Shown here one piece after another: positions 57,115 through 64,000 of a DNA stretch of 64,000 nucleotides. The DNA lies in NCBI RefSeq assembly GCF_900109455.1, contig NZ_FOAG01000002.1, positions 62,001 through 126,000 on the forward strand, written 5' to 3'. The notes under the pieces were generated by a model, which saw only the letters and a program-made list of their open reading frames with translations, ran no database searches and had not been told where the DNA came from. Both the position numbers and the translations under genes were made by a program. Numbering within the stretch: the stretch's first letter is position 1; each line of letters begins with the position of its first letter. The stretch is from Roseovarius azorensis (GTDB taxonomy: Bacteria; Pseudomonadota; Alphaproteobacteria; Rhodobacterales; Rhodobacteraceae).

Positions 57115-58734
57115 TCAGCGCAGAACCTTGTCCTCGGGCCATGCCATGCGTGTTTGCAGACCGATTGTCCGGGTGTCGCCCGAGGGCAGGTCAAACTCCC
57201 ATGCGAGGATGCCGCGCTGTCCCTCCACATCCTGAACAGTGGGGACGGGGCTGGCCTGCCATGTGATCTTCAGATCCTCCTGTTCAGAGACGGGCACCCG
57301 ATCCAGCACCCGCAGAGGCCATGCCTGATCGGTCAGGTTCTCCACCTCGACCTCGACGCTTTCGGTCACCTCGTTCGATCTGGTGATCAACCCCCGGTCG
57401 CCTTCGTTACGGTCCGTCACCAGCCGTGACAGGCGCAGCCCCTCGATCGGGCCGAACGACAGATCGGCCTCCGCGCCCGCCGCCATCATGTCCACCCAGC
57501 GCTGCCCGACATAACGGCCATCCATGTAGAATCGAGCCTCGGGCGTCGGCAACAGCAACTCGCCGGTGTCATTGGTGAACCGCGCCACCAGATAGGCGGT
57601 CTGATCCAGCATCGGCACCGCCTGCGCAACCAGATCGGCGCTGGTTTCCAGCGGTCCCAGCATCAGCCGCACGCGATCCGCGCCGGTAGCGACACTTACC
57701 GGCACGGGATAGCTGTAGGTCACCGACAGCCCGTCAAAGCTGGCGCTTGCCACCTCGGGGGCTGCGGCTTCGGCCATCGGCGCTGCCATCGACATCAGCC
57801 CGCCATCGGCCTCCTTGCGGGCCAGGGGGCGGATCGTGTCGGGATCCTCGATGCGCGGAATCCACGGCCAGATCCGGCCCGGCTCGGTCTGTTCCGACGG
57901 GCGCAGGGTGGAAAGCGTTAGCGCCACATCCTGCCAGTTCTCGCCGGTGGCTTGCTGCACGAATGCCCCCCGCTCGATCCTGAGCGCGCCCGTGTCGCGC
58001 GCCAGATGCAGATCATAGAGCGGCTGCCAGCCCGCGTCGGCAATGGTATAGGTCACGCTCAGCGTGCCTGTCGCCGCAGCCTCAGTGCTGACCGTCACCG
58101 CCAGCATGGCGCGCGCCTCCTGCTCGGGCACAAGGGCGTTCAGCGCTTGGCGCGCCTTGTCGAGCGCCTCTTTCTGATCCTTGAGCGCGCGTTCCGCCGC
58201 CTCTGCGCGGCGCGTGGCCTCGGCCTCGGCCTGCCAGGCGGCCAGCGTTTCCGCACCGATCATTTCCGCCAGTTCGCGCAGGCGGTCAGTGCCAAGCGCC
58301 GCCGCGCCCTCTGCCTGCCCGATCCGGTCGAGAAAGGCGATGCGCGCGCGCGCCGCCTCGGCCTCGAGCGCGATATCCTCGATGCCCGCCCGCGCCTCCC
58401 GCAGGGCATCCTCCAGTCGCTCCACCTCGGCGCGGGCCGCGACCAGCGCGGGGCTGTCCGCCGCGTCGCGAGGTGGCACGTAATCGCTGCGGGTGGTCAC
58501 GCCCCCAAGGCGCGCGCCATCCGCCGTCACCCGGACAGAGGCCAGCGGTGTATCGCGCGGCAGATCGGCCAGGATCAGGTCGTGCTGACCGGCAGGGGCG
58601 GCAAACGGTGCCTCGCGGGTCACCGTCGCACCCTGCGGATAGAGCGTGACGGCGCTCACGCGGCTGGTCAGCGGGATATCCCCCGCCCAGAGCGGGACGG
58701 GGGCAAGAGCAAGCATCAGGGTCAGGGCACGCAT
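57115..58734 (-). CDS. DUF4139 family exported protein (MuiA-like)
   Basis: Protein of 539 residues with a signal peptide (MRALTLMLALAPVPLWAGDI), an N-terminal DUF4140 segment with a long alanine/glutamate coiled coil (about 85-200) and a C-terminal DUF4139 beta-rich part (about 210-535). Such proteins are named after the mucoidy inhibitor MuiA; the mechanism is unknown. CGGAG lies before ATG 58734. It is convergent with the IalB-like gene and co-directional with asd. Confidence 0.8.
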   Translation of the reverse strand: MRALTLMLALAPVPLWAGDIPLTSRVSAVTLYPQGATVTREAPFAAPAGQHDLILADLPRDTPLASVRVTADGARLGGVTTRSDYVPPRDAADSPALVAARAEVERLEDALREARAGIEDIALEAEAARARIAFLDRIGQAEGAAALGTDRLRELAEMIGAETLAAWQAEAEATRRAEAAERALKDQKEALDKARQALNALVPEQEARAMLAVTVSTEAAATGTLSVTYTIADAGWQPLYDLHLARDTGALRIERGAFVQQATGENWQDVALTLSTLRPSEQTEPGRIWPWIPRIEDPDTIRPLARKEADGGLMSMAAPMAEAAAPEVASASFDGLSVTYSYPVPVSVATGADRVRLMLGPLETSADLVAQAVPMLDQTAYLVARFTNDTGELLLPTPEARFYMDGRYVGQRWVDMMAAGAEADLSFGPIEGLRLSRLVTDRNEGDRGLITRSNEVTESVEVEVENLTDQAWPLRVLDRVPVSEQEDLKITWQASPVPTVQDVEGQRGILAWEFDLPSGDTRTIGLQTRMAWPEDKVLR

Positions 58735-58792
58735 GGAACACTCCGTTCGGTAGCCATCTGCACGAAACTGCTCAGGACAGGGACAAAAAGAC

Positions 58793-58816
58793 AAGGGGTG
58801 CCGTTGGGCACCCCTT
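58793..58816 (-). terminator. Terminator of asd
   Basis: On the minus strand: AAGGGGTGCC, a 4-base loop, GGCACCCCTT, then TGTCTTTTTGTC. 10-bp stem and T-rich tail, 25 bases after the asd stop. Confidence 0.75.
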
Positions 58817-58841
58817 TGAAAACATTGAGCATAGGCGAAAA

Positions 58842-59864
58842 TCAGCCCTTTTTCAGCACCCGCTGCCCCAGCGTTTCAGCGATCTGCACCGCATTCAAGG
58901 CCGCACCCTTGCGCAGGTTGTCGCTGACGCACCACAGGTTGATACCGTTGTCGATCGTCGGGTCCTGACGGATGCGGCTGATGAAGGTGGCGTAATCGCC
59001 CACGCACTCGATGGGCGTCACGTATCCGCCATCCTCGCGCTTGTCGATCACCATGATGCCGGGGGCCTCGCGCAGGATGTCGCGCGCCTCCGCCTCGTCA
59101 AGGTGATCCTCGAACTCGATGTTGATCGCCTCGGAATGGCCCACAAACACCGGCACGCGCACGCAGGTCGCGGTGACCTTGATTGCGGAATCGAGGATCT
59201 TCTTGGTCTCGGCGACCATCTTCCATTCTTCCTTGGTCTGGCCGTCCTCGAGGAACACATCGATATGCGGGATCACGTTGAACGCGATCTGCTTGGTGAA
59301 TTTCTTGGCGGGCTTGTCATCGGTCGGGTTGTAGACCGCCTTGGTCTGATCCCAGAGTTCGTCCATACCCTCCTTGCCCGCACCCGAGACCGACTGATAG
59401 GTCGAGACGACGACGCGCTTGATACGCGCGCGGTCATGCAGCGGCTTGAGCGCCACCACCATCTGCGCGGTGGAACAGTTGGGATTGGCGATGATATTCT
59501 TCTTCGCATAGCCCTCGACCGCCTCGGCATTCACTTCCGGAACCACCAGCGGCACATCCGGGTCGTAGCGGTAAAACGAGGAGTTGTCGATCACGATACA
59601 GCCCGCCTTGGCCGCCTTGGGCGCATAGGTCTTGGTTGCGTCCGAGCCGATGGCGAATAGCGCAATATCCCAGCCGGTGAAGTCGAACGTATCCAGATCC
59701 TTGGTCTTGAGAGTGCGCTCGCCAAAACTGACCTCGGTGCCCAGAGAGCGGCGGCTGGCCAGCGCCACGATCTCATCGGCCGGAAACTGGCGCTCGGCCA
59801 GAATGTTCAGCATTTCGCGCCCCACGTTGCCCGTGGCGCCGACGACGGCGATTCTGTAACCCAT
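58842..59864 (-). CDS. asd: Aspartate-semialdehyde dehydrogenase
   Basis: Protein of 340 residues that reduces aspartyl phosphate to aspartate semialdehyde for lysine, threonine and methionine. NADP-binding GATGNVGREML is at residues 9-19 and the catalytic cysteine in NPNCSTAQMV near 133. The ATG at 59864 is chosen because AGGAGG lies 10 bases upstream; the ATG nine bases further up is only one base from it, too close. Confidence 0.92.
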   Translation of the reverse strand: MGYRIAVVGATGNVGREMLNILAERQFPADEIVALASRRSLGTEVSFGERTLKTKDLDTFDFTGWDIALFAIGSDATKTYAPKAAKAGCIVIDNSSFYRYDPDVPLVVPEVNAEAVEGYAKKNIIANPNCSTAQMVVALKPLHDRARIKRVVVSTYQSVSGAGKEGMDELWDQTKAVYNPTDDKPAKKFTKQIAFNVIPHIDVFLEDGQTKEEWKMVAETKKILDSAIKVTATCVRVPVFVGHSEAINIEFEDHLDEAEARDILREAPGIMVIDKREDGGYVTPIECVGDYATFISRIRQDPTIDNGINLWCVSDNLRKGAALNAVQIAETLGQRVLKKG

Positions 59865-59936
59865 GTGTTTCATGCCTCCTGAACCGGGGGTTGCGAGGCG
59901 CGTCATACAGGGATTGCGGTCAAGGTGAAAGGGGGG

Positions 59937-61109
59937 TCACCCCATACTGTCGCGGCTGAAGAGATAGATCACAAGACCAATAACGAGGGCGAGACCAAAC
60001 AGCGCGAACAGCGCGATGTAGCCCGCAAGCGCCCCGGTAGCGGCGGCAGAAGCATATAGCGGCCCCGATGCGAACTGCGCCACACCCACCCCGCCGATGC
60101 CAAAGAGATTGAGCAGCGTCACACCGCGCCCCGCCAGATGAGCGGGGATAAAGCTGCGGCCATGCGCAACGATGACCGGGAACGATGCCCCGGAAAACCC
60201 GATGACAGCCAGCAGCGCGACCGACAGCGCAAGACTCTTGTCGGGCAGCACCATCAGCGTCAGCGTGGCCAGGGCGCAGATCAGGTTGCCCGTGAAGATC
60301 ACCCATTTTCGGCTGTTGAACACCCGGTCCAGCGGACCATAGACCAGCGTTCCGGCGATCATGGCAAGGCCCATCACCAGCGTCGCCTGCCCGACCTGAC
60401 CGATATCAAGCCCGAATATGTCATGCAGATAGGGTCCGGCCCAGAGGCCGCGCAGCGCTGCCGCCGGGGCATAGGCCACGAACATAAGGGGCAGGATCGC
60501 CCAGAGCGCAGGCATTTTCATCAGATCCAGAACCGAACCGCGCGCCTCGCCGGTCACCGCGTCGGGGTCGCGCACCAGCAGATGAATGCCCAGCGCCACC
60601 GCGCCCGAAATCCCCGCCAGCCCCCAGAGCGCCGCGCGCCAGCCCATCGTCTCGGCCGCCCAGGCCATCGGATAAGAGGCGACCAGATTGCCGACCGAAC
60701 CAACCCCCAGCATCAGCGCCGCCAGCGTGGCGAATTTTGCGGGCGGGAACTGTCTGGCGAAGATGTAATAGGACGCCATCAGCACCGGCGAACAGCCGAC
60801 GCCGATGAGCGCCATGGCGATGTTTATGTGCAGCGGTGTCGTGGCCAGCGCAAACAGCGCAGCCCCTCCGCCACCGCCGACCAACAGCAGTGCCGCCGTG
60901 CTGCGGCGCGGCCCCACCCGGTCGAGCGCCCAGCCCACCGGCAATTGCATCGCCGCAAAGACTAGGAACCACAGCCCCGAGGCAAAGGCAAGATCGTCAG
61001 ACGTGGCGCCGATGTCACGCGCCAGCGGTCCGCTGAGCACCGCCAGAAAGGCGCGAAAGAACTGGCTGAGCACATAGGCAAGGCACAGAAGGGCAAGACC
61101 GGCACGCAT
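59937..61109 (-). CDS. MFS transporter
   Basis: Major facilitator of 390 residues with about twelve helices; the loop DRVGPRRS near residue 63 is the family signature between helices 2 and 3. Similar proteins are annotated as cyanate or nitrate/sugar MFS exporters; the substrate is not readable here. It lies 26 bases downstream of the deacetylase-family gene on the same strand, so the two are probably one operon. Confidence 0.82.
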   Translation of the reverse strand: MRAGLALLCLAYVLSQFFRAFLAVLSGPLARDIGATSDDLAFASGLWFLVFAAMQLPVGWALDRVGPRRSTAALLLVGGGGGAALFALATTPLHINIAMALIGVGCSPVLMASYYIFARQFPPAKFATLAALMLGVGSVGNLVASYPMAWAAETMGWRAALWGLAGISGAVALGIHLLVRDPDAVTGEARGSVLDLMKMPALWAILPLMFVAYAPAAALRGLWAGPYLHDIFGLDIGQVGQATLVMGLAMIAGTLVYGPLDRVFNSRKWVIFTGNLICALATLTLMVLPDKSLALSVALLAVIGFSGASFPVIVAHGRSFIPAHLAGRGVTLLNLFGIGGVGVAQFASGPLYASAAATGALAGYIALFALFGLALVIGLVIYLFSRDSMG

Positions 61110-61135
61110 CTATTGTTTTTCCTTGTAGGACGGGG

Positions 61136-62065
61136 TTATGCTGCACCACGCGCGATCAGCACATCGACATGCGCCGCCACGCTCTCGGCCAGGGCATGGA
61201 GGTTGTAGCCACCCTCAAGACAACTCACCAGCCTACCGCCGCTCAGCGTATCCGCCAGATCGCAGAGCCGCTCGGTGACCCAGGCGAAATCCCCGGTATC
61301 CAGCATCAGTTCGGCCAGCGGGTCATCGCGATGCGCGTCGAACCCGGCAGAGACAAGGATCAGATCGGGTTTGAACGCCTGCACGCGGGGGAATACCTTT
61401 TCCTCGTAGGCGCGGCGAAACTCCGCGCCGCCGGTGCCAGGCGCGAGCGGCAGGTTGAGGATCGTGTCATGCGGTCCCGTCTCGTCCGCTGTTCCCGTGC
61501 CAGGCCAGAGCGGAAACTGGTGCGACGAAACGAATAGTGCGCGTGGCTCGTCCTCCAGCAGGTCCTGCGTGCCATTGCCGTGATGCACATCGAAATCCAC
61601 AACCGCGACGCGCGCCAGCCCGTGATGCACCAGCGCGTGTTTTGCCGCCACCGCAACATTCCCGAACAGGCAAAAGCCCATGGCCGTCTCGCGCTCGGCA
61701 TGATGCCCCGGCGGGCGCACGGCGACAAAGGCATTGCGCACCTCGCCCGACAGGACCAGATCGACGGCGCGCACCGCCCCCCCGGCGGCACGATGCGCTG
61801 CGGCAAGGGTGCCCGATGACATCCATGTGTCTGGATCAAGCTGCGCGATTCCAGAGATGGGCGCCGCGGCACGGACCGCCTCGACGTGGCGCCGGGGATG
61901 AACGCGCAGCAGATCGTCCTCGGCCACCAGCGGCGCGCTGACCCGGACCAGATCCCTGTCCTCGAGCGCGGTCAGGATGCGCTCCAGCCGGGCCACCTGT
62001 TCGGGATGACCGGGGGGTGTTTCGTGACCCAGGCAATCGGGATGGGTAATCAGGGCTGTGGTCAT
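61136..62065 (-). CDS. Histone deacetylase-family / acetylpolyamine amidohydrolase
   Basis: Zinc hydrolase of 309 residues. Motifs are ETPPGHPEQVARLERIL near residue 14, RPPGHHAE near 128, DFDVHHGNGTQ near 168 and SAGFDAHRDDPLA near 250, which supply the zinc ligands and general base. In bacteria such proteins deacetylate polyamines or other N-acetyl compounds. The ATG at 62065 has GGAGGA upstream. Cotranscription with the MFS gene downstream suggests the transporter handles the substrate or product. Confidence 0.87.
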   Translation of the reverse strand: MTTALITHPDCLGHETPPGHPEQVARLERILTALEDRDLVRVSAPLVAEDDLLRVHPRRHVEAVRAAAPISGIAQLDPDTWMSSGTLAAAHRAAGGAVRAVDLVLSGEVRNAFVAVRPPGHHAERETAMGFCLFGNVAVAAKHALVHHGLARVAVVDFDVHHGNGTQDLLEDEPRALFVSSHQFPLWPGTGTADETGPHDTILNLPLAPGTGGAEFRRAYEEKVFPRVQAFKPDLILVSAGFDAHRDDPLAELMLDTGDFAWVTERLCDLADTLSGGRLVSCLEGGYNLHALAESVAAHVDVLIARGAA

Positions 62066-62215
62066 GGTCTCCTCCGTCTGCGCCGCAGAAAAGAACCTGA
62101 TTTTCGTCGCTTGTTCAGTGCGGCCTTGTGAGGGGGCCGACCGCATGTCAATCCAGCATCTGGGCAAATTTGCAGCACATTGGCGCGCGATCTTTCACCT
62201 TGGCGTTACGGTTCA

Positions 62216-62244
62216 TTGAAAAGTCACATTGCTCTTGCTAAGTT
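62216..62244 (+). promoter_or_regulatory. Predicted rsfS promoter
   Basis: TTGAAA (62216-62221) and TAAGTT (62239-62244) with a 17-base spacer, in a stretch of low GC. A message starting near 62251 would have about 43 bases before the leader ORF. Confidence 0.5.
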
Positions 62245-62293
62245 GATCTCATACCCGGCACCGGGGTTGTGCGGTGCGCAGCCAAGGAGGACA

Positions 62294-62362
62294 ATGTCCT
62301 GTCTTTTACGACCCACGCGGCCGGAGCCGCTGACCATGGGGCACTTGCGATGGTGCCCGTGA
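62294..62362 (+). CDS. Possible leader ORF coupled to rsfS
   Basis: Open frame of 22 residues (MSCLLRPTRPEPLTMGHLRW, then CP) beginning 3 bases after AAGGAGG. Its TGA overlaps the rsfS ATG as TGATG, a classic coupling arrangement. The spacing to the ribosome binding site is short, and a CTG at 62299 in the rsfS frame sits at better spacing, so the alternative is an N-terminally longer RsfS begun at a rare codon. Confidence 0.35.
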   Translation: MSCLLRPTRPEPLTMGHLRWCP

Positions 62363-62715
62363 TGACCGCAGACAGCGAAGCGCAGCTTGCGGCGATCCTG
62401 ACCTCACTTGACGATGACAAGGCCGAAGATGTCGTGCAGATCGACCTGCGCGGCAAGACTGCAATTGGCGATTACATGGTGGTCTGCTCGGGCCGATCCT
62501 CGCGCCAGGTCTCGGCGATTGCGGAAAAACTGGTGGACCGGCTCAAGCAGGAGCACGGTGTTCTCGCCCGCACCGAGGGCAAGGAAACCGGCGACTGGGT
62601 GCTGATCGACACCGGCGATGTGATCGTCCACGTCTTTCGCCCCGAGGTGCGCGAATTCTATCAGCTTGAGAAGATGTGGCTGCCCACCGGGCAGACGGCA
62701 GCGTCTCAGGTCTGA
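62362..62715 (+). CDS. rsfS: Ribosome silencing factor RsfS
   Basis: Protein of 117 residues (family about 105-120) that binds ribosomal protein L14 and blocks 30S-50S joining when nutrients fall. DDDKAEDVVQIDLRGKTAIGDYMVV and SGRSSRQVSAIAEKL are diagnostic. The frame is open upstream to 62269, but the ATG at 62362 gives a normal-length protein; ATG 62350 is also possible. The rlmH ATG follows directly after the stop. Confidence 0.85.
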   Translation: MTADSEAQLAAILTSLDDDKAEDVVQIDLRGKTAIGDYMVVCSGRSSRQVSAIAEKLVDRLKQEHGVLARTEGKETGDWVLIDTGDVIVHVFRPEVREFYQLEKMWLPTGQTAASQV

Positions 62716-63186
62716 ATGCGGGTTCACATCTGCGCCGTGGGCCGGTTGCGGACCGGCCCGGAACGCGCATTGATCGACGACTATCTCACCCGGTTCGACC
62801 GAACGGGGCGCGCACTCGGACTTGGCCCGCTGCGCCTGCACGAGGTCGAGGATAAAAAGGGCGGCGGTATCGCCGCGGAGGCGGCGCTGCTCGCGCGTGC
62901 GATACCGAACGGATCGGTGATCGTGGCGCTGGATGAGCGGGGCACGCTGCTGACCTCGCCGGAGTTCTCCGAACATCTCGCGGGCTGGCGCGATGCCGGT
63001 TGTGGCGATCTGGCCCTTGTCATCGGCGGGGCGGACGGGATTGCACCCGATCTGCGCGCCCGCGCCGATTTCTGCCTGTCCTTCGGCCGCATGGTCTGGC
63101 CGCATATGCTGGCCCGCGTGATGCTGGCCGAACAGCTCTATCGCGCGGCGTCCATTCTCGCGGGTAGCCCCTATCACAGGGCCTGA
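62716..63186 (+). CDS. rlmH: 23S rRNA pseudouridine-1915 N3-methyltransferase RlmH
   Basis: SPOUT methyltransferase of 156 residues that methylates pseudouridine 1915 of 23S rRNA on the assembled ribosome. The knot region has LVIGGADGI near residues 98-106 and the C-terminal SFGRMVWPHMLARVMLAEQLYRA is diagnostic. It begins at the base after the rsfS stop, the conserved rsfS-rlmH pair. Confidence 0.94.
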   Translation: MRVHICAVGRLRTGPERALIDDYLTRFDRTGRALGLGPLRLHEVEDKKGGGIAAEAALLARAIPNGSVIVALDERGTLLTSPEFSEHLAGWRDAGCGDLALVIGGADGIAPDLRARADFCLSFGRMVWPHMLARVMLAEQLYRAASILAGSPYHRA

Positions 63187-63198
63187 GAGGGTACGGGC

Positions 63199-64000
63199 TC
63201 AGGCCGGTTTCTGTATCTCGACCGAATGCGGATAGGGGATCGTGACCCCGCCCTTGTCGAACGCCTCTTTCACCGCCCTGGTCATGGCGAATTTCAGATT
63301 CCAGTAATCCGCCGCATCGCACCAGAGCCGCACACCGATGTTGACGCTGCTGTCGCCCAGACTGACCACCCGCGCCCAGGGCTCGGGGTCGGCATGCACC
63401 CGGCCATCGGCGCGCGCCAGATCCAGAATGATCGCGATCGCCTGATCCGCGTCATCGGCGTAATCAATCCCGAAACTCAGATCGCAGCGCCGCGTCGGAT
63501 GATGCGAATAGTTGTTGATCACCGCGCCCCATGCCAGACCATTGGGCATGATGATCTGCACATTGTCCGGCGTGGCCAGTTCGGTGAAAAACAGGTTCAG
63601 ATCGACAACCGTGCCCGAAGTGCCCCCGATATCCACGTATTGACCCAGCTTGTAGGGGCGGAACAGCACCAGCATGAGTCCCGCCGCCAGATTGCTGAGC
63701 GTCCCCTGCAATGCCAGACCAACGGCCAGCGTCGCCGCGCCCAGAACCGCGACGATGCTTGTCGCCTCGATGCCGAATATCCCCAGAACCGCAACCAGCA
63801 CCATGGCGAGGATCGCCCACTTGACGATAGAGGCCGCAAAGCTTCCGATCGTCTGGTCGATCCGCTTGCTGGCGTTCACCCGGCGACGGACAATGCCGCT
63901 CAGGATCCCGGCTACCATCCAGCCCGCAACCAGAACGGCAAACGCCTTCGCGGCGTTCAGCACCAGCGGGCCATAGGCGCCGATTTCGGATGTCAGCTCT
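63199..64000 (-). CDS. Mechanosensitive ion channel, MscS type (5' partial)
   Basis: Visible part about 266 residues, open to the window edge, so the start is missing. Two or more membrane helices (near 63964-63770) precede the MscS core: GLALQGTLSNLAAGLMLVLF is the pore-lining helix with its glycine/alanine pattern, then a beta domain and a C-terminal cytoplasmic part ending EIQKPA. It would open on sudden hypoosmotic stress. It converges with rlmH, 12 bases apart. Confidence 0.85.
   Translation of the reverse strand, partial: ELTSEIGAYGPLVLNAAKAFAVLVAGWMVAGILSGIVRRRVNASKRIDQTIGSFAASIVKWAILAMVLVAVLGIFGIEATSIVAVLGAATLAVGLALQGTLSNLAAGLMLVLFRPYKLGQYVDIGGTSGTVVDLNLFFTELATPDNVQIIMPNGLAWGAVINNYSHHPTRRCDLSFGIDYADDADQAIAIILDLARADGRVHADPEPWARVVSLGDSSVNIGVRLWCDAADYWNLKFAMTRAVKEAFDKGGVTIPYPHSVEIQKPA

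Overview
The window is a GC-rich, gene-dense stretch of chromosome that reads as a marine-type alphaproteobacterium of the Rhodobacteraceae/Roseobacteraceae. This rests on the soeABC sulfite dehydrogenase genes, a DUF1523 protein, a TRAP transporter, the five-step histidine pathway (HutF plus HutG), the alphaproteobacterial serC leader and the style of the intergenic repeats. I saw no rRNA, tRNA, insertion sequence, prophage or CRISPR array. The first gene (soeA) and the last (an MscS-type channel) run off the window edges.

Layout. 1-4.5 kb: soeABC, a membrane-anchored sulfite dehydrogenase. 4.5-9.2 kb: small membrane proteins, a Tat-exported cyclase-family hydrolase, a secreted esterase and an ABC exporter. 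9.2-18.8 kb (minus strand): a tight block encoding a molybdenum hydroxylase (an iron-sulfur/molybdenum fusion plus an FAD subunit), a 6-hydroxynicotinate-reductase-like protein, a UPF0280 protein, a DUF1185 protein and a three-part TRAP transporter. 18.9-26.3 kb: the histidine utilisation locus, hutIHGU on minus and hutF-hutC on plus, around a compact bidirectional control region. 26.4-35.1 kb: housekeeping and transport genes, including AMP nucleosidase, an HU protein, chorismate synthase and an orphan peptide-binding protein. 35.2-41.5 kb: a SCO-containing periplasmic trio, an FMN reductase, a LysR regulator, 2,4-dienoyl-CoA reductase and ArfB. 41.5-48.7 kb: an unusual non-coding stretch, then MepA, transporters, RecQ, YaaA and a PAS protein that has lost its kinase. 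48.8-64 kb: thiolase, a phosphatase, the serine pathway (serA, serC, serB), asparaginase, aspartate-semialdehyde dehydrogenase, a deacetylase-family protein and the rsfS-rlmH pair.

How it fits together. The block at 9.2-18.8 kb is the most promising candidate for an undescribed pathway. Hydroxylation by a molybdenum enzyme followed by a 6-hydroxynicotinate-reductase-type step matches the reductive nicotinate route known from Eubacterium barkeri and, biochemically, from Azorhizobium. Two proteins of unknown activity and a carboxylate-type TRAP importer complete the set. The block is co-oriented with the histidine operon and only 67 bases downstream of it, so the two may share transcripts.

Regulatory DNA worth noting: paired palindromes over the hut promoters; a serC leader; a possible structured RNA with a sequestered ribosome binding site at 41.6-41.76 kb; an extended -10 element and perfect inverted repeat before arfB; and a short leader ORF whose stop overlaps the rsfS start. 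Three copies of a GC-rich hairpin repeat lie in gaps at 2.8, 26.3 and 32.0 kb. All functions are inferred from reading the sequence, without database searches.
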